Origin: Candidatus Levilactobacillus faecigallinarum
Lineage (GTDB): Bacteria > Bacillota > Bacilli > Lactobacillales > Lactobacillaceae
Reading direction: 5' to 3'
NCBI GenBank assembly: GCA_019113985.1
Contig: DXGJ01000020.1
Span: forward strand, 73,030 to 110,584
Length of the DNA: 37,555 nucleotides
The notes beneath the pieces are model-generated. The model had not been told where the DNA came from and made no database searches. It saw only the letters and a program-made list of their open reading frames with translations. Numbering within the stretch: the stretch's first letter is position 1; the number at the start of each line of letters is the position of its first letter. Positions 6,917-15,468 of the stretch are shown piece by piece. The position numbers and the translations under genes were made by a program.

Positions 6917-8251
6917 TTAACTGAAGTAGGTCAAATCCGACGCCAACGTCGGGTACGCCATAATCATCTGGTTGATGTCCACTGAACTCAAGCGCTGTTG
7001 AATCACGAAATCCAGGTAGTTGATGACCTGTTCCGCCTCCGTGCTGAGCACAGCCGCACCCACGATGCGTCCACTGTCCTGCTCCAAAACGACCTTGATC
7101 CGTGCCTGCGGGTCCTGAATCCGTTGGTAACTGTACCAATGCGTCAAGTCAAGGTCGTTGACCCGGTACCGGTCCGGCTGGGTCGCCGCCTGGTCCGGCG
7201 TCACACCCAACTGCGCCAACTGAGTCTTGCCGTAGACCACCGACGGAACCACCGGATAGCGAATCGCCGCCTGTTCATCCGTGGTCAACACCTTCACCAA
7301 GTAGTCACCTTCATACCCAGCGACCGGCGTTAACTTCGGCTGTGGCCGGTCGACCACGTCCCCCAACGCAAAGATGTGCGGGTTGGTCGTTTGCAAATGG
7401 TCGTTGACCGTGACCCCACGTGACGTGGTTGCCACGCCGACCCGGTCCAAGTGCAGCTCCGCCACCACCGGCGTCCGACCAGCCGTCGCAAAGACCAGGT
7501 CCGTGGTCCACGCCTCACCATCGGCCGTGGTGACCCGGTACTGGTCGCCATCCGGCGCAACCTGGGTAATCTCCGTCCCCAAGCGCACATCGATACCGTC
7601 CTTGCTTAACCGGGCGAGCAAATCGGTGACCAGGTCACCATCAAACGCGCGTAATGGCCGCGCATTATGATGCACCAGGTGCACCCGACTCCCGGCCGAG
7701 TTGGCGATTGCCGCCAACTCGACGCCCACGTAACCGCCGCCCATCAGGGTCACGTCAGCGGGTAGCGTGTCGAGATCCAGAAAGTCGTTACTGGTTCGCA
7801 ACCATTCTTGTCCCGTAACCTGGGGCAAGCGCGGTTCCTGACCAGTCGCAATGATCACGTTGGTGGCGTTTAACTGCTGGCCGGCCACCTGTACCGTCCC
7901 ATCGACAGTAAACTGAGCATCCCCGTGGAACGTGGCGATACCGGCCCGTTCCAGCCCGGCGTGCGTCCCCGTAGGAATCTGACGGGTATACGCTCGCTTC
8001 TTGGCCATCAACGCCGCCCAGTCAATCGTCGGCGTGCCAACCAAACCATAGCCCTGCAAGACCGCACTTCGGCCCTGAGCCTCGACGGCCGCCATCAGAA
8101 TTTTCTTGGGATCACACCCGCGGTTGGGACAGGTGCCACCCCAGAGGTCCTTCTCGACCACCGCCACGTTCTGTCCCCGACCACGTAAGCCGTATGCGGC
8201 CGCCAAACCACCGGGGCCGCCCCCAATGATCACCGTGTCAAACTGTTGCAT
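6917..8251 (-). CDS. FAD/NAD(P)-dependent disulfide-reductase family protein
   Basis: Class I pyridine nucleotide-disulfide oxidoreductase fold, cytoplasmic, 444 residues. It has an N-terminal FAD site VIIGGGPGGLAAAYG, a redox pair in GGTCPNRGCDPKK (C41 and C46, the CX4C arrangement), a central NAD(P) site MGGGYVGVELAA and the FAD-contact motif FALGDV. At the C terminus, where glutathione reductase and lipoamide dehydrogenase have HPT with the catalytic histidine, this protein reads AYPT (Tyr near residue 433). It is therefore probably not a classical glutathione reductase, and its disulfide substrate is unknown. The start at 8251 has only a loose GGGTG ribosome site. It is followed by a terminator and lies just downstream of two MFS genes on the same strand. 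Confidence 0.85.
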   Translation of the reverse strand: MQQFDTVIIGGGPGGLAAAYGLRGRGQNVAVVEKDLWGGTCPNRGCDPKKILMAAVEAQGRSAVLQGYGLVGTPTIDWAALMAKKRAYTRQIPTGTHAGLERAGIATFHGDAQFTVDGTVQVAGQQLNATNVIIATGQEPRLPQVTGQEWLRTSNDFLDLDTLPADVTLMGGGYVGVELAAIANSAGSRVHLVHHNARPLRAFDGDLVTDLLARLSKDGIDVRLGTEITQVAPDGDQYRVTTADGEAWTTDLVFATAGRTPVVAELHLDRVGVATTSRGVTVNDHLQTTNPHIFALGDVVDRPQPKLTPVAGYEGDYLVKVLTTDEQAAIRYPVVPSVVYGKTQLAQLGVTPDQAATQPDRYRVNDLDLTHWYSYQRIQDPQARIKVVLEQDSGRIVGAAVLSTEAEQVINYLDFVIQQRLSSVDINQMIMAYPTLASDLTYFS

Positions 8252-8310
8252 GCCCCATCACCCTTTCAAAGTCTGTCTATCCTTGATTTTAGCACGCAAC
8301 CACCGCTTTT

Positions 8311-9567
8311 CTAAGCAGTTGGCTCGACCGGTCGGTTCCCTAAATGCCAAAAGACCGCAATCAGGACAAAGACCAGCGCCCCGGTTCCCAGGAAGATTCC
8401 CCAGGCCGGTACCCGCTGAAACAACCAGCTGTACGCCAGAATCCCCAACGGCGACGCCATCATGGTCAGCGTATTTACCGTACCGCCAATCCGTCCCAGC
8501 ATCTCAGTCGGCACCGTGGTTTGCATGTACACGGAAATCGGCGTGTTGATCAGCGCCAGCATGACCCCCAGTAGCACGGCACCGCTCATCAGGCTCACAA
8601 CGATGATCTGGTCCCCCGGCCGCCCTAGGAACAGAAGTCCTACGCCAATAAACGCACTCCCAAATATAAAGACCAACCGAAGCATCGACTTGATTAAGTT
8701 CTTAAACTCTGGCAACTTGGTCAGCACCAGGTTACCTAGCAAAATCCCAGCAGACAGGGCACTCATCACCCAGCCCAACTTCGTGTTTCCCAGATGCAAC
8801 TGCTGGATCATCACGTACGGGAGGCCAATCGTTAACGCCGCAAACAGGAGATTCAGCCAAATGGCCATCTGGACCACGAACCGCAAAACGTTATGCTGCA
8901 AAATATAGGTCAGCCCCCGCTTGAACCGCACCAACTGACCACCACCGACCGCCTCGACCAGCGTGCGGGGTTGCGGGTGAAAATGCATGCTCAGTGTGAT
9001 TACCAGTACCAGTGTTTCCGCAACAATTTCAATTTTTAGCACCCCGCCAAATCCAATCAAGGTATATAGTAGCGTCGCAATCAGGGGTGAAAACAATTGC
9101 ACACCCGAGGTCGCCGCCTGCTCGATGGCCGTCAGTGGCTTGATGTGCTCCGGATTCACCAATTCATGGACCGAAGCGGTATAACCGGTCTGGGAGAACT
9201 TATCACAAATCCCGAAGATGGTGATAATGACCACCGACGCCAATAGTTTATGAGACGTTTGAAAAATCACCAGACTATAGCCAATCAGCGAGACTAAGGC
9301 CACCAACTTACTGATTAAAATTAACGGCTTGTGCGCGTGGGTATCAATGTAGTTACTAATGGGGACCACCAGCAACAGGCCAATCACCGGGTAAATCACT
9401 TGTCCCAGGCCAAAGCTCACAGCCGATTGCGTCGCGTGCAGCAGCATCAGGCTCAACGAAAAGCTAAAAATATCACCACTCAGCGCACTAATAATGTCGC
9501 TACTGGCAGCTCGGACAATTTGAACGACCGACTGGCGATTGGTAATCATCGCAGGTGTTTTTATCAT
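8311..9567 (-). CDS. MFS efflux transporter, copy 2 of a tandem pair
   Basis: Twelve-segment major facilitator of the drug-efflux type, 418 residues, in the plasma membrane. Only a general exporter role can be argued. It is clearly more than half identical by eye to the gene just upstream (9582-10847); both contain ASSDIIS-LSGDIFSF, GICDK-SQTGYTASVHELVNPEHIKPLT and RFHPQPRT-like stretches. The ATG at 9567 has GAGAGGAG 7 bases upstream, and that site begins right after the preceding gene's stop, so the two are co-transcribed and perhaps coupled. Two extra upstream codons (to 9573) lack support. Confidence 0.85.
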   Translation of the reverse strand: MIKTPAMITNRQSVVQIVRAASSDIISALSGDIFSFSLSLMLLHATQSAVSFGLGQVIYPVIGLLLVVPISNYIDTHAHKPLILISKLVALVSLIGYSLVIFQTSHKLLASVVIITIFGICDKFSQTGYTASVHELVNPEHIKPLTAIEQAATSGVQLFSPLIATLLYTLIGFGGVLKIEIVAETLVLVITLSMHFHPQPRTLVEAVGGGQLVRFKRGLTYILQHNVLRFVVQMAIWLNLLFAALTIGLPYVMIQQLHLGNTKLGWVMSALSAGILLGNLVLTKLPEFKNLIKSMLRLVFIFGSAFIGVGLLFLGRPGDQIIVVSLMSGAVLLGVMLALINTPISVYMQTTVPTEMLGRIGGTVNTLTMMASPLGILAYSWLFQRVPAWGIFLGTGALVFVLIAVFWHLGNRPVEPTA

Positions 9568-9581
9568 AAACAAACTCCTCT

Positions 9582-10847
9582 CTACTTAACCGATTCCTCA
9601 GTGGCCGGCGTCACCCCGTCTCGTTGACGCTGCCAGAACACCAGGACCAAAATCAAGATCAGGCCCCCACTGGTCACAAAGATCGGGGTCGCCGGCAAAA
9701 ACTGGAATAGCCAACTGAACAACAAGGTACCCAACGGCATCGCCAGCGTGTTCAACGTCATCATGGTGCCGCTAACCCGTCCCAACAGCTCCGTAGGGAC
9801 CGTGCTCTGGAGGTAAACGCTCGTCGGTGTGTTGATCAGCGCCATGAAGAGCCCCTGGGCAGCACACATGGCCGCCATGCCAACGGTCACCGCCACCATA
9901 GTCCAGGTCCCCATCACCAAGACCCCCATCACCAGAAACGTCACCGCCAGGCCCGCCGTCATCAGGAGAACCGTGCGAACCAGGCGCTTAAAGGTCGGCA
10001 AGACCATCAACGCCAGGTTCCCAACCAACATCCCCGCCGCAAAGGCACTCATCACCCAGCCCAGGCGGGTGTTGCCCAGCTGCAGGCGCTGGACCAAAGC
10101 AAACGGAATTCCCACGTTGATGGCACTAAACAGGAAGTTCAAGCCCACGGCCAGCTGAACGATGAAAAACAGAACACTATGCTGGTGAATGTAGGTCAGG
10201 CCAACCTTGAACTGGCGCCACTGCCCGTTGGTCGCGGCTTCGCTGGTGGTCCGGGGTTGCGGGTGGAACCGCATGCTCAACGTTATCAAAATCACCAACG
10301 TCTCGGCCAACATTTCGATCCGGAGCACCCCGTCAAAGCCAATTAATGTGTACAGTAAGGCTGCAAGTAACGGCGATAGGAGTTGAATCCCCGCCGAAGC
10401 TGACTGCTCAATGGTCGTCAACGGCTTGATATGTTCCGGGTTCACCAGTTCATGGACCGATGCCGTGTAACCAGTTTGTGAAAGCTTGTCGCAAATGCCG
10501 AAGACCGTCACGATGGCGACCGACGCCCATAACGGCGTACGTAGGTGGTCGATCGTCAAGGTGTACAGCACCAACGCGCTCAACGCAACCAGCTTCGCCC
10601 CCAGAATCAGGGGCTTATGCGCATGCGTATCGACCAAGTTACTTAGGGGCACCACCAGCAGGAAGCCGATGATGGGGTAGATGACCGATCCTAAGCCAAA
10701 GCTGATTGCCGAATGAGTGGTATGGAGGAGCATCAGGCTCAGGGCAAAGCTGAAGATGTCACCACTCAGCGAACTAATGATGTCGCTACTGGCGGCCTTG
10801 ATAATTTGAAAAACCGATTGACGGTTCGAAATTGGGTTTGCTACCAT
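9582..10847 (-). CDS. MFS efflux transporter, copy 1 of a tandem pair
   Basis: Paralogue of the adjacent 8311-9567 gene, same fold and size (421 residues), first in a two-gene minus-strand operon. The N terminus NRQSVFQIIKAASSDIIS is strongly conserved with its twin. I prefer the ATG at 10847 (AGAAGG about 8 bases before); the ATG at 10865 is possible since AAAAGG also precedes it. It is divergent from two tandem Rgg-like regulator genes across 110 bases, which makes regulation by one or both of them likely. Substrate not determinable. Confidence 0.85.
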   Translation of the reverse strand: MVANPISNRQSVFQIIKAASSDIISSLSGDIFSFALSLMLLHTTHSAISFGLGSVIYPIIGFLLVVPLSNLVDTHAHKPLILGAKLVALSALVLYTLTIDHLRTPLWASVAIVTVFGICDKLSQTGYTASVHELVNPEHIKPLTTIEQSASAGIQLLSPLLAALLYTLIGFDGVLRIEMLAETLVILITLSMRFHPQPRTTSEAATNGQWRQFKVGLTYIHQHSVLFFIVQLAVGLNFLFSAINVGIPFALVQRLQLGNTRLGWVMSAFAAGMLVGNLALMVLPTFKRLVRTVLLMTAGLAVTFLVMGVLVMGTWTMVAVTVGMAAMCAAQGLFMALINTPTSVYLQSTVPTELLGRVSGTMMTLNTLAMPLGTLLFSWLFQFLPATPIFVTSGGLILILVLVFWQRQRDGVTPATEESVK

Positions 10848-10900
10848 GGAGGTACCTTCTCTCATAATATTTTAACCTTTTAATATAATTATCATTGTAC

Positions 10901-10929
10901 TTGCTGCCTGAAGACTTGACGTCTATAAT
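10901..10929 (+). promoter_or_regulatory. promoter of the rgg-like operon
   Basis: -35 TTGCTG (10901-10906), 17-base spacer, perfect -10 TATAAT (10924-10929), 48 bases before the first rgg-like start. Confidence 0.7.
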
Positions 10930-10949
10930 ATGGGGCAAATTCGCCCCAT
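10930..10949 (+). promoter_or_regulatory. palindrome at the start of the rgg-like transcript
   Basis: ATGGGGC and GCCCCAT, perfect 7-base inverted arms around AAATTC, directly after the -10. It overlaps the expected transcription start, so it could be an operator for autoregulation or a 5'-end RNA hairpin. No T run follows, so it is not a terminator. Confidence 0.5.
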
Positions 10950-10976
10950 CACCGGGCTTGAAAGGAGACCTGTTAC

Positions 10977-11873
10977 ATGCTTACCCTGGGTGCCACCCTT
11001 CGCCAGCTCCGTCTGACGCAGCGGTTAACACAAGATCAGCTCTACGGCGGCATCGTTTCGCGCTCATTTGCCGGCCGCCTCGAACGCGGCGACCACGAGA
11101 TCACGACCGATAAATTTTTCCTGATTTTAGACCGGCTCAACGTCGGCGCCGATGAATTTCGTTATGTTCAACAGGGTTACCAACCAACCGATGCGGCTAT
11201 CCTGGAGAGTCAGGCCGAACTGGCTTACGACCAGCAGAACTTCCCCTGGCTCCGCCACCTGGAGCAGCGCTACCGGGACAGTCAGAATCCCCGCCAACAC
11301 CAGCTAGCCGTGGTCGCCGACGTGCTGATCAAAACGTTCGGCGGCACCGGCTGGACCCCAACGCCGGGGATGGACCGCCTCTACGACCAGTTCAATCGAT
11401 GCCAGACCTGGAATCTCAACCAAATCAAGCTGGGAACCGCTTGGCTGGCAATCGCTGCCCTCAAACGCGACCCCCAGTTGGTCCTGGCCGGTATCGACAA
11501 GATGCACGCCAGTTGCGACCGCTACGTTTCGCCCAAAGCTGACCCCTTCCAGGTCATGAATCAGCGGATGGCTTTTGACATGCTGGCACTCCAAGTTCTC
11601 CTCATCACCCACCAATACCCGGCCGCTAAGGTCTTTCGGGGTCCCCTGCTGGCAACTCACCGGGAATTTCTGAACACCGATGGCGAGATTCAGGTCCAGG
11701 TGATGCTGTGCCTGTGGGCCTGGTACTTCGGCGACCCACAGGATGGCGATCACCTGGCGGCCAACTTACGGACCATGCCCATTACCCGGGGCCGCGCGAA
11801 CTTGCTCGCCATCCTCACCAGCTATCACCCGCGCGCCAACGCCTATCGGGCCAAACGGGAGGCGAACCAATGA
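10977..11873 (+). CDS. Rgg/GadR/MutR-like transcriptional regulator, copy 1
   Basis: DNA-binding regulator of the Rgg type: an N-terminal Xre-like helix-turn-helix (LGATLRQLRLTQRLTQDQLY, ending at SRSFAGRLERG, about residues 3-37) and a long alpha-helical C-terminal domain that in other Rgg proteins binds short peptides. 298 residues, usual for the family. AAAGGAG lies 9 bases before the ATG. Its stop overlaps the start of a second, similar regulator (ATGA). It is divergent from two MFS exporter genes, which are plausible targets. No short hydrophobic peptide gene was found next to it, so the signal is unknown. Confidence 0.82.
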   Translation: MLTLGATLRQLRLTQRLTQDQLYGGIVSRSFAGRLERGDHEITTDKFFLILDRLNVGADEFRYVQQGYQPTDAAILESQAELAYDQQNFPWLRHLEQRYRDSQNPRQHQLAVVADVLIKTFGGTGWTPTPGMDRLYDQFNRCQTWNLNQIKLGTAWLAIAALKRDPQLVLAGIDKMHASCDRYVSPKADPFQVMNQRMAFDMLALQVLLITHQYPAAKVFRGPLLATHREFLNTDGEIQVQVMLCLWAWYFGDPQDGDHLAANLRTMPITRGRANLLAILTSYHPRANAYRAKREANQ

Positions 11874-12757
11874 CCGGTATCGGCACCACTCTCAAGCAGC
11901 TCCGCTTGTTGCGCGGCATGACCCAGGCGACCCTTTACGGCGGCATCATCTCGCGGTCGTTCGCCGGTCGCCTGGAACGGGACCAACACACCATCAGCGC
12001 GGACAAACTGTTCGCCATCCTGGACCGGCTAAACGTTTCGGCCGATGAATTTCGGTTCATCCAAAACGGTTACCGGCCCACCACCAACCGGGCCCTTTTT
12101 ATCCGCCTACTCCGCATCTACAACCAGCAGAACTTTCCGCAACTGCGGCACTTCGACCAGACCTACCGCAACAGTCCCGACCCCGAGCAGCGCCGGTTAG
12201 CCATGGTCGCCCAGCTTCTGATTACCATCTATGACCACCTACACTGGACCATCACGCCTGAGATGACGGCCCTCTGGGAACGCCTGCAACGGGCCGACTA
12301 CTGGACGATTCAGGACTTGGTCTACGGAATGATGTGGCTTCTGCTGGCCACGGCTAAACAACGTCCCGACCAGATCCAGGCCGGCATCACCAAAATGCAC
12401 GCCAGCTGTGACCGCTACGTTAGCGACCAGGGCGACCCCCTCGCCGTGTTACGTTACCGCGCTGAATTCGACTTACTGGCCTTTCAGATACTCCTCCAGC
12501 TTCCCGATAAACAATTAGCCCGGAAGTTTCGCGCTGCCTTCACCCCGCCCCACGCCACGTATCTGATGCTAGGTAGCGAGCTGCTTTACCAGGTCTGCGA
12601 GGCCATCTGGCAGTGGTACTTTGGCGATCCGGCTAAGGGAGACGCCTACCTGGCCCTCATCAACTCGCTCAGTGACACCTATTACCTAGGGACCGACCTG
12701 CGTGGTATCCTAAAACAGTACCAGCAAATAGCGGCCGCTTACCGCCAAAATCTCTAG
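11870..12757 (+). CDS. Rgg/GadR/MutR-like transcriptional regulator, copy 2
   Basis: Tandem paralogue of the preceding gene, 295 residues. The two share YGGI-SRSFAGRLER, DRLNV-ADEFR and KMHASCDRYVS, so they arose by duplication. The start is the ATG at 11870, overlapping the previous stop by the ATGA arrangement, with GGGAGG just upstream. A longer frame beginning at 11708 runs inside the first regulator and is not real. N-terminal helix-turn-helix (about residues 3-37), then a helical sensor domain. It is followed 14 bases later by the DUF3290 gene, so it is probably in one operon with it. Confidence 0.82.
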   Translation: MTGIGTTLKQLRLLRGMTQATLYGGIISRSFAGRLERDQHTISADKLFAILDRLNVSADEFRFIQNGYRPTTNRALFIRLLRIYNQQNFPQLRHFDQTYRNSPDPEQRRLAMVAQLLITIYDHLHWTITPEMTALWERLQRADYWTIQDLVYGMMWLLLATAKQRPDQIQAGITKMHASCDRYVSDQGDPLAVLRYRAEFDLLAFQILLQLPDKQLARKFRAAFTPPHATYLMLGSELLYQVCEAIWQWYFGDPAKGDAYLALINSLSDTYYLGTDLRGILKQYQQIAAAYRQNL

Positions 12758-12771
12758 AAAGGAGTTCCCCC

Positions 12772-13218
12772 ATGACTTTTTACACTTACAGCTATCTCAC
12801 GACCCAACACGTCACTTGGCAATACGCCCGATTAGTGTTGATCATCGCGCTCATTGCCGTTTTTATCTGGTTATTCATCTACTACCTTCGCCATCGGTGG
12901 AACGTGAAATACAAGGATCTGAGTATCATCACCGGGACCATCATTCTGTTAGTCCTGGGGTTTCAAATCAACGGTCTGGTCAACCTGCACACCAGTAGCG
13001 AGACTACCGGGGCCATCACGGCAACCGTCAAGACGGTCGCCAAACGCCTCAACGTGAAACCCGCCACCGTGGCCGTTAACGCCACGGCGACCACCGATGG
13101 ACTCCTATTCAAGACCCCGCGGGGTTACTACCGCGCGGACTATAACTCGGATGGATCCGCGTTCGTGTTAGAAAAGCTGAACCTTCATCATCCCGAAATC
13201 ACACTGAAAAAGGAGTAG
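12772..13218 (+). CDS. DUF3290 membrane protein
   Basis: Small protein of 148 residues with two hydrophobic segments (about 22-42 and 53-71) and a C-terminal soluble domain outside the membrane. This is the layout of DUF3290, which in lactobacilli usually precedes a DUF421/YetF gene as here. Function unknown. AAAGGAG precedes the ATG, the gap to the previous gene is 14 bases and to the next only 3, so co-transcription is near certain. Confidence 0.8.
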   Translation: MTFYTYSYLTTQHVTWQYARLVLIIALIAVFIWLFIYYLRHRWNVKYKDLSIITGTIILLVLGFQINGLVNLHTSSETTGAITATVKTVAKRLNVKPATVAVNATATTDGLLFKTPRGYYRADYNSDGSAFVLEKLNLHHPEITLKKE

Positions 13219-13221
13219 CCT

Positions 13222-13860
13222 ATGTTCGTTTATTCAGATGTTGCGTTGAAGCTGCTCATCGGCTTCGTTTTTATGACCTTACTGATCAACTTCACCGGTA
13301 AGGGAAACCTCGCCCCGACCTCGGCCATCGACCAGGTCCAGAACTACGTCTTAGGGGGCATTATCGGTGGGGTCATCTACAACTCATCGATCACCATCAT
13401 CCAGTTCGTGATGGTCCTCCTAATTTGGTCGTTACTGATTCTGGTCATGCGGTACCTCAAGATTCACGTTCACGCGGTCGGTAAATTCATCGACGGCGGG
13501 CCCATCACCATCGTCCGGAACGGCCATCTACTGGTCCATAACTGCCTGAAGGCCAACCTGTCGGCCAAGGAAGTCGACTTCAAGCTCCGGAGCGCCGGCG
13601 TTTATCAAATCGCCGAGGTCAAACGGGCCATCGTTGAACAGAACGGTAGTCTGACGATTCTCCGCCAGGGTGACGGCGAGATTCGTTACCCGATCATCGT
13701 TGACGGTCAAATCGACCAGGACGTCTTGGAACTGATGAACCACGACGAAGACTGGCTGCTCCAGCAACTGGCCAACCACGGTATCACCAACGTCCGCGAC
13801 GTTTACATGGCAAAATACGAAAATCACGAATTTAAGGTCACCCGCTACGACCATGATTGA
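13222..13860 (+). CDS. DUF421 (YetF-family) membrane protein
   Basis: 212 residues: three hydrophobic helices in the first 80, then a soluble domain with the YetF landmarks RNGHLLVHNCLKANLSAKEV and LRSAGVYQIAEVKRAIVEQNGSL (split as LRSAGVY, then EVKRAIVEQNG). YetF proteins are widespread and only partly understood. The partner DUF3290 gene ends 3 bases upstream; GGAG sits 6 bases before the ATG. The link of this pair with Rgg-like regulators suggests peptide- or stress-responsive expression, which is inference. Confidence 0.85.
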   Translation: MFVYSDVALKLLIGFVFMTLLINFTGKGNLAPTSAIDQVQNYVLGGIIGGVIYNSSITIIQFVMVLLIWSLLILVMRYLKIHVHAVGKFIDGGPITIVRNGHLLVHNCLKANLSAKEVDFKLRSAGVYQIAEVKRAIVEQNGSLTILRQGDGEIRYPIIVDGQIDQDVLELMNHDEDWLLQQLANHGITNVRDVYMAKYENHEFKVTRYDHD

Positions 13861-13891
13861 CCCCACTACTTAGAAGGAAGTTCTATAACTT

Positions 13892-14410
13892 ATGCCTGCC
13901 GACCAACTCCATGAAACCTGGGACCTCTACGACCGTCAACTCCGGCGCGTCGGTCAACAGCTCCGCGCGGACCCGGTCGCCCCGGGACGCTACCACCTGG
14001 TGGTCAACGCCTTCATCTTTAACCACCAGAATCAGGTTTTACTGCAACAACGTGCCCTGGACAAGCTCAACTTTCCCGGCTACTGGGACACCTCCTCGGG
14101 GGGCTCGGTCAAGGCCGGCGAGACCATCGAAACGGCCATGCACCGCGAAATGGCCGAGGAATTAGGCTTCGACCACCCGGTCACCGCGGCTGACAACTAC
14201 CGGGTCACGCCCCATAGCCACTGGGTCAGTGCTTGGTTCGCCTTTCAGACAACTTGGACAACCAGCGACTTCACGGTCCAGACCGAAGAACTCCAGCGGG
14301 TCCGCTTCTTTGACCTACCGGATGCCCTGACCCACCTCCACCAGATTGGCTTTGACGACTACCACGTCGAACTCCAGGCAGCGTGGAACCACCTACAGAA
14401 CCGAAAGTAA
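13892..14410 (+). CDS. NUDIX hydrolase
   Basis: Hydrolase of nucleoside diphosphate-linked substrates, cytoplasmic, 172 residues. The Nudix box is complete: GGSVKAGETIETAMHREMAE followed by ELGF, with the catalytic Glu pair in REMAEE. The N-terminal part (YHLVVNAFIFNHQNQVLLQQ) resembles isopentenyl-diphosphate isomerase-like and YfcD-like Nudix proteins, but the substrate is not clear. GAAGGAAG lies upstream of the ATG. It is the last gene of the plus-strand operon and is closed by a strong terminator. Confidence 0.88.
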   Translation: MPADQLHETWDLYDRQLRRVGQQLRADPVAPGRYHLVVNAFIFNHQNQVLLQQRALDKLNFPGYWDTSSGGSVKAGETIETAMHREMAEELGFDHPVTAADNYRVTPHSHWVSAWFAFQTTWTTSDFTVQTEELQRVRFFDLPDALTHLHQIGFDDYHVELQAAWNHLQNRK

Positions 14411-14415
14411 CCCAC

Positions 14416-14455
14416 AAAACACCCCAACGCAGACACGCGTTGGGGTGTTTTCATC
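14416..14455 (+). terminator. intrinsic terminator of the rgg-nudix operon
   Basis: Perfect 15-bp stem (arms 14416-14430 and 14437-14451, core ACACCCCAACGC), 6-base loop, ending in TTTTC. It is symmetrical, so it may also serve the convergent phosphatase gene. Confidence 0.92.
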
Positions 14456-14521
14456 GATTGCTGTTAAGTTGATTTTGCTACCGTTGCTGTTCTAAGTCCC
14501 CAAATATTTAGGGCGCTTGCG

Positions 14522-15310
14522 TTACTTCCGAGCCGTTAAATAGTTAGCGCGAATGGCTAATTCTTGCGCACGGTTGATGTGGAGTCCCTTGTGGATGTAG
14601 TTTGCCATCGAGCCGTATTGCATCTGGACATCATCAAAGAACTGGTTCAACAGCGCTGGCTTGGCCCAGGTCACGTTCAGTTGGGTGTTGGACAGGAGGT
14701 AGTCGCGTTCAATATCCTTGCGGCTCACCCCTAAGATTGAGTAGATAATCGCCGCGGACGTTCCCGTGCGGTCCATCCCGTGGGAACAGTGGAACAGTAA
14801 GGCGCCGCGCTTTTGCTTGGCCATCTGAGTCAACAGGCGGTGATAACTCTTCTTGGCCGCGGGCTTAAAGGCCATGTCCTTGTACATGCCCTCATCATCG
14901 TTGTCGTAGTTGGAGCGGGTGCCCAGAATCGACGCCTGCATGTAGTTGACGCCCTCAAACAGGGCATCCGGCTTCTTGTGAATCTGGTCGGCCGTGCGTA
15001 GGTCCACGATTTGTCGGACGTTATAGCCCTGCGTTAACCGAGAAACGTCGGCGTCGGTGAGCTTATCCAAGGAGTCGCTCCGCAGTAAACGGCCACTCTT
15101 CACCCGTAATCCCAGACCGTAACGGCTCTTGTAACCACCCAGGTCGCGGACGTTCTCCGCACCCTCTAGGTGAATCGGCCGGTTGACCTTTTCGGAAACG
15201 GCTGGCTGTAACGGATTGCTACTGGTACTGGCGGCCAAGACGGGCGCAGCGGTACTCCCGAATAGTGCTAAGGCACACCCCAAACTGACGACTAATCGCT
15301 GTAAAGACAT
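14522..15310 (-). CDS. secreted tyrosine/dual-specificity phosphatase
   Basis: 262 residues. A signal peptide is clear: LQRLVVSLGCALALFGS followed by APVLAAS, with a cut expected near residue 27. The mature part is a Tyr-phosphatase family 3 domain: NVRDLGGY, LLRSDSLDKLT, VDLRTADQI and the active-site loop HCSHGMDRTG (nucleophile C175, R181). Acting outside the membrane, it could dephosphorylate proteins, sugars or lipids in the wall space; the substrate is unknown. GAAAGGGG lies about 10 bases before the ATG. It is monocistronic, convergent to the nudix operon. Confidence 0.87.
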   Translation of the reverse strand: MSLQRLVVSLGCALALFGSTAAPVLAASTSSNPLQPAVSEKVNRPIHLEGAENVRDLGGYKSRYGLGLRVKSGRLLRSDSLDKLTDADVSRLTQGYNVRQIVDLRTADQIHKKPDALFEGVNYMQASILGTRSNYDNDDEGMYKDMAFKPAAKKSYHRLLTQMAKQKRGALLFHCSHGMDRTGTSAAIIYSILGVSRKDIERDYLLSNTQLNVTWAKPALLNQFFDDVQMQYGSMANYIHKGLHINRAQELAIRANYLTARK

Positions 15311-15425
15311 GTATTCTAAACCCCTTTCTGAATTACTTATAGCTTATCAATCTGGTGTAAAGAAACGTTATTCAGTGTGTAGTGATTCTGTAAATCTTTC
15401 AATTACATTTTTAATAATGAGCAGC

Positions 15426-15460
15426 AAAAAACGGTACCTTCCGCGACGGTACCGCTTTTT
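15426..15460 (-). terminator. terminator between the aldo/keto reductase and phosphatase genes
   Basis: Stem CGGTACC/GGTACCG (15432-15438, 15448-15454) flanked by T runs on both strands. In the minus direction it closes the aldo/keto reductase gene; it could work both ways. Confidence 0.8.
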
Positions 15461-15468
15461 GTAAACTC

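Noticed and set aside
10866-10976. Short hydrophobic peptide gene for the Rgg-like regulators
   Set aside because: No short frame with a ribosome site and hydrophobic content was found in the divergent region.
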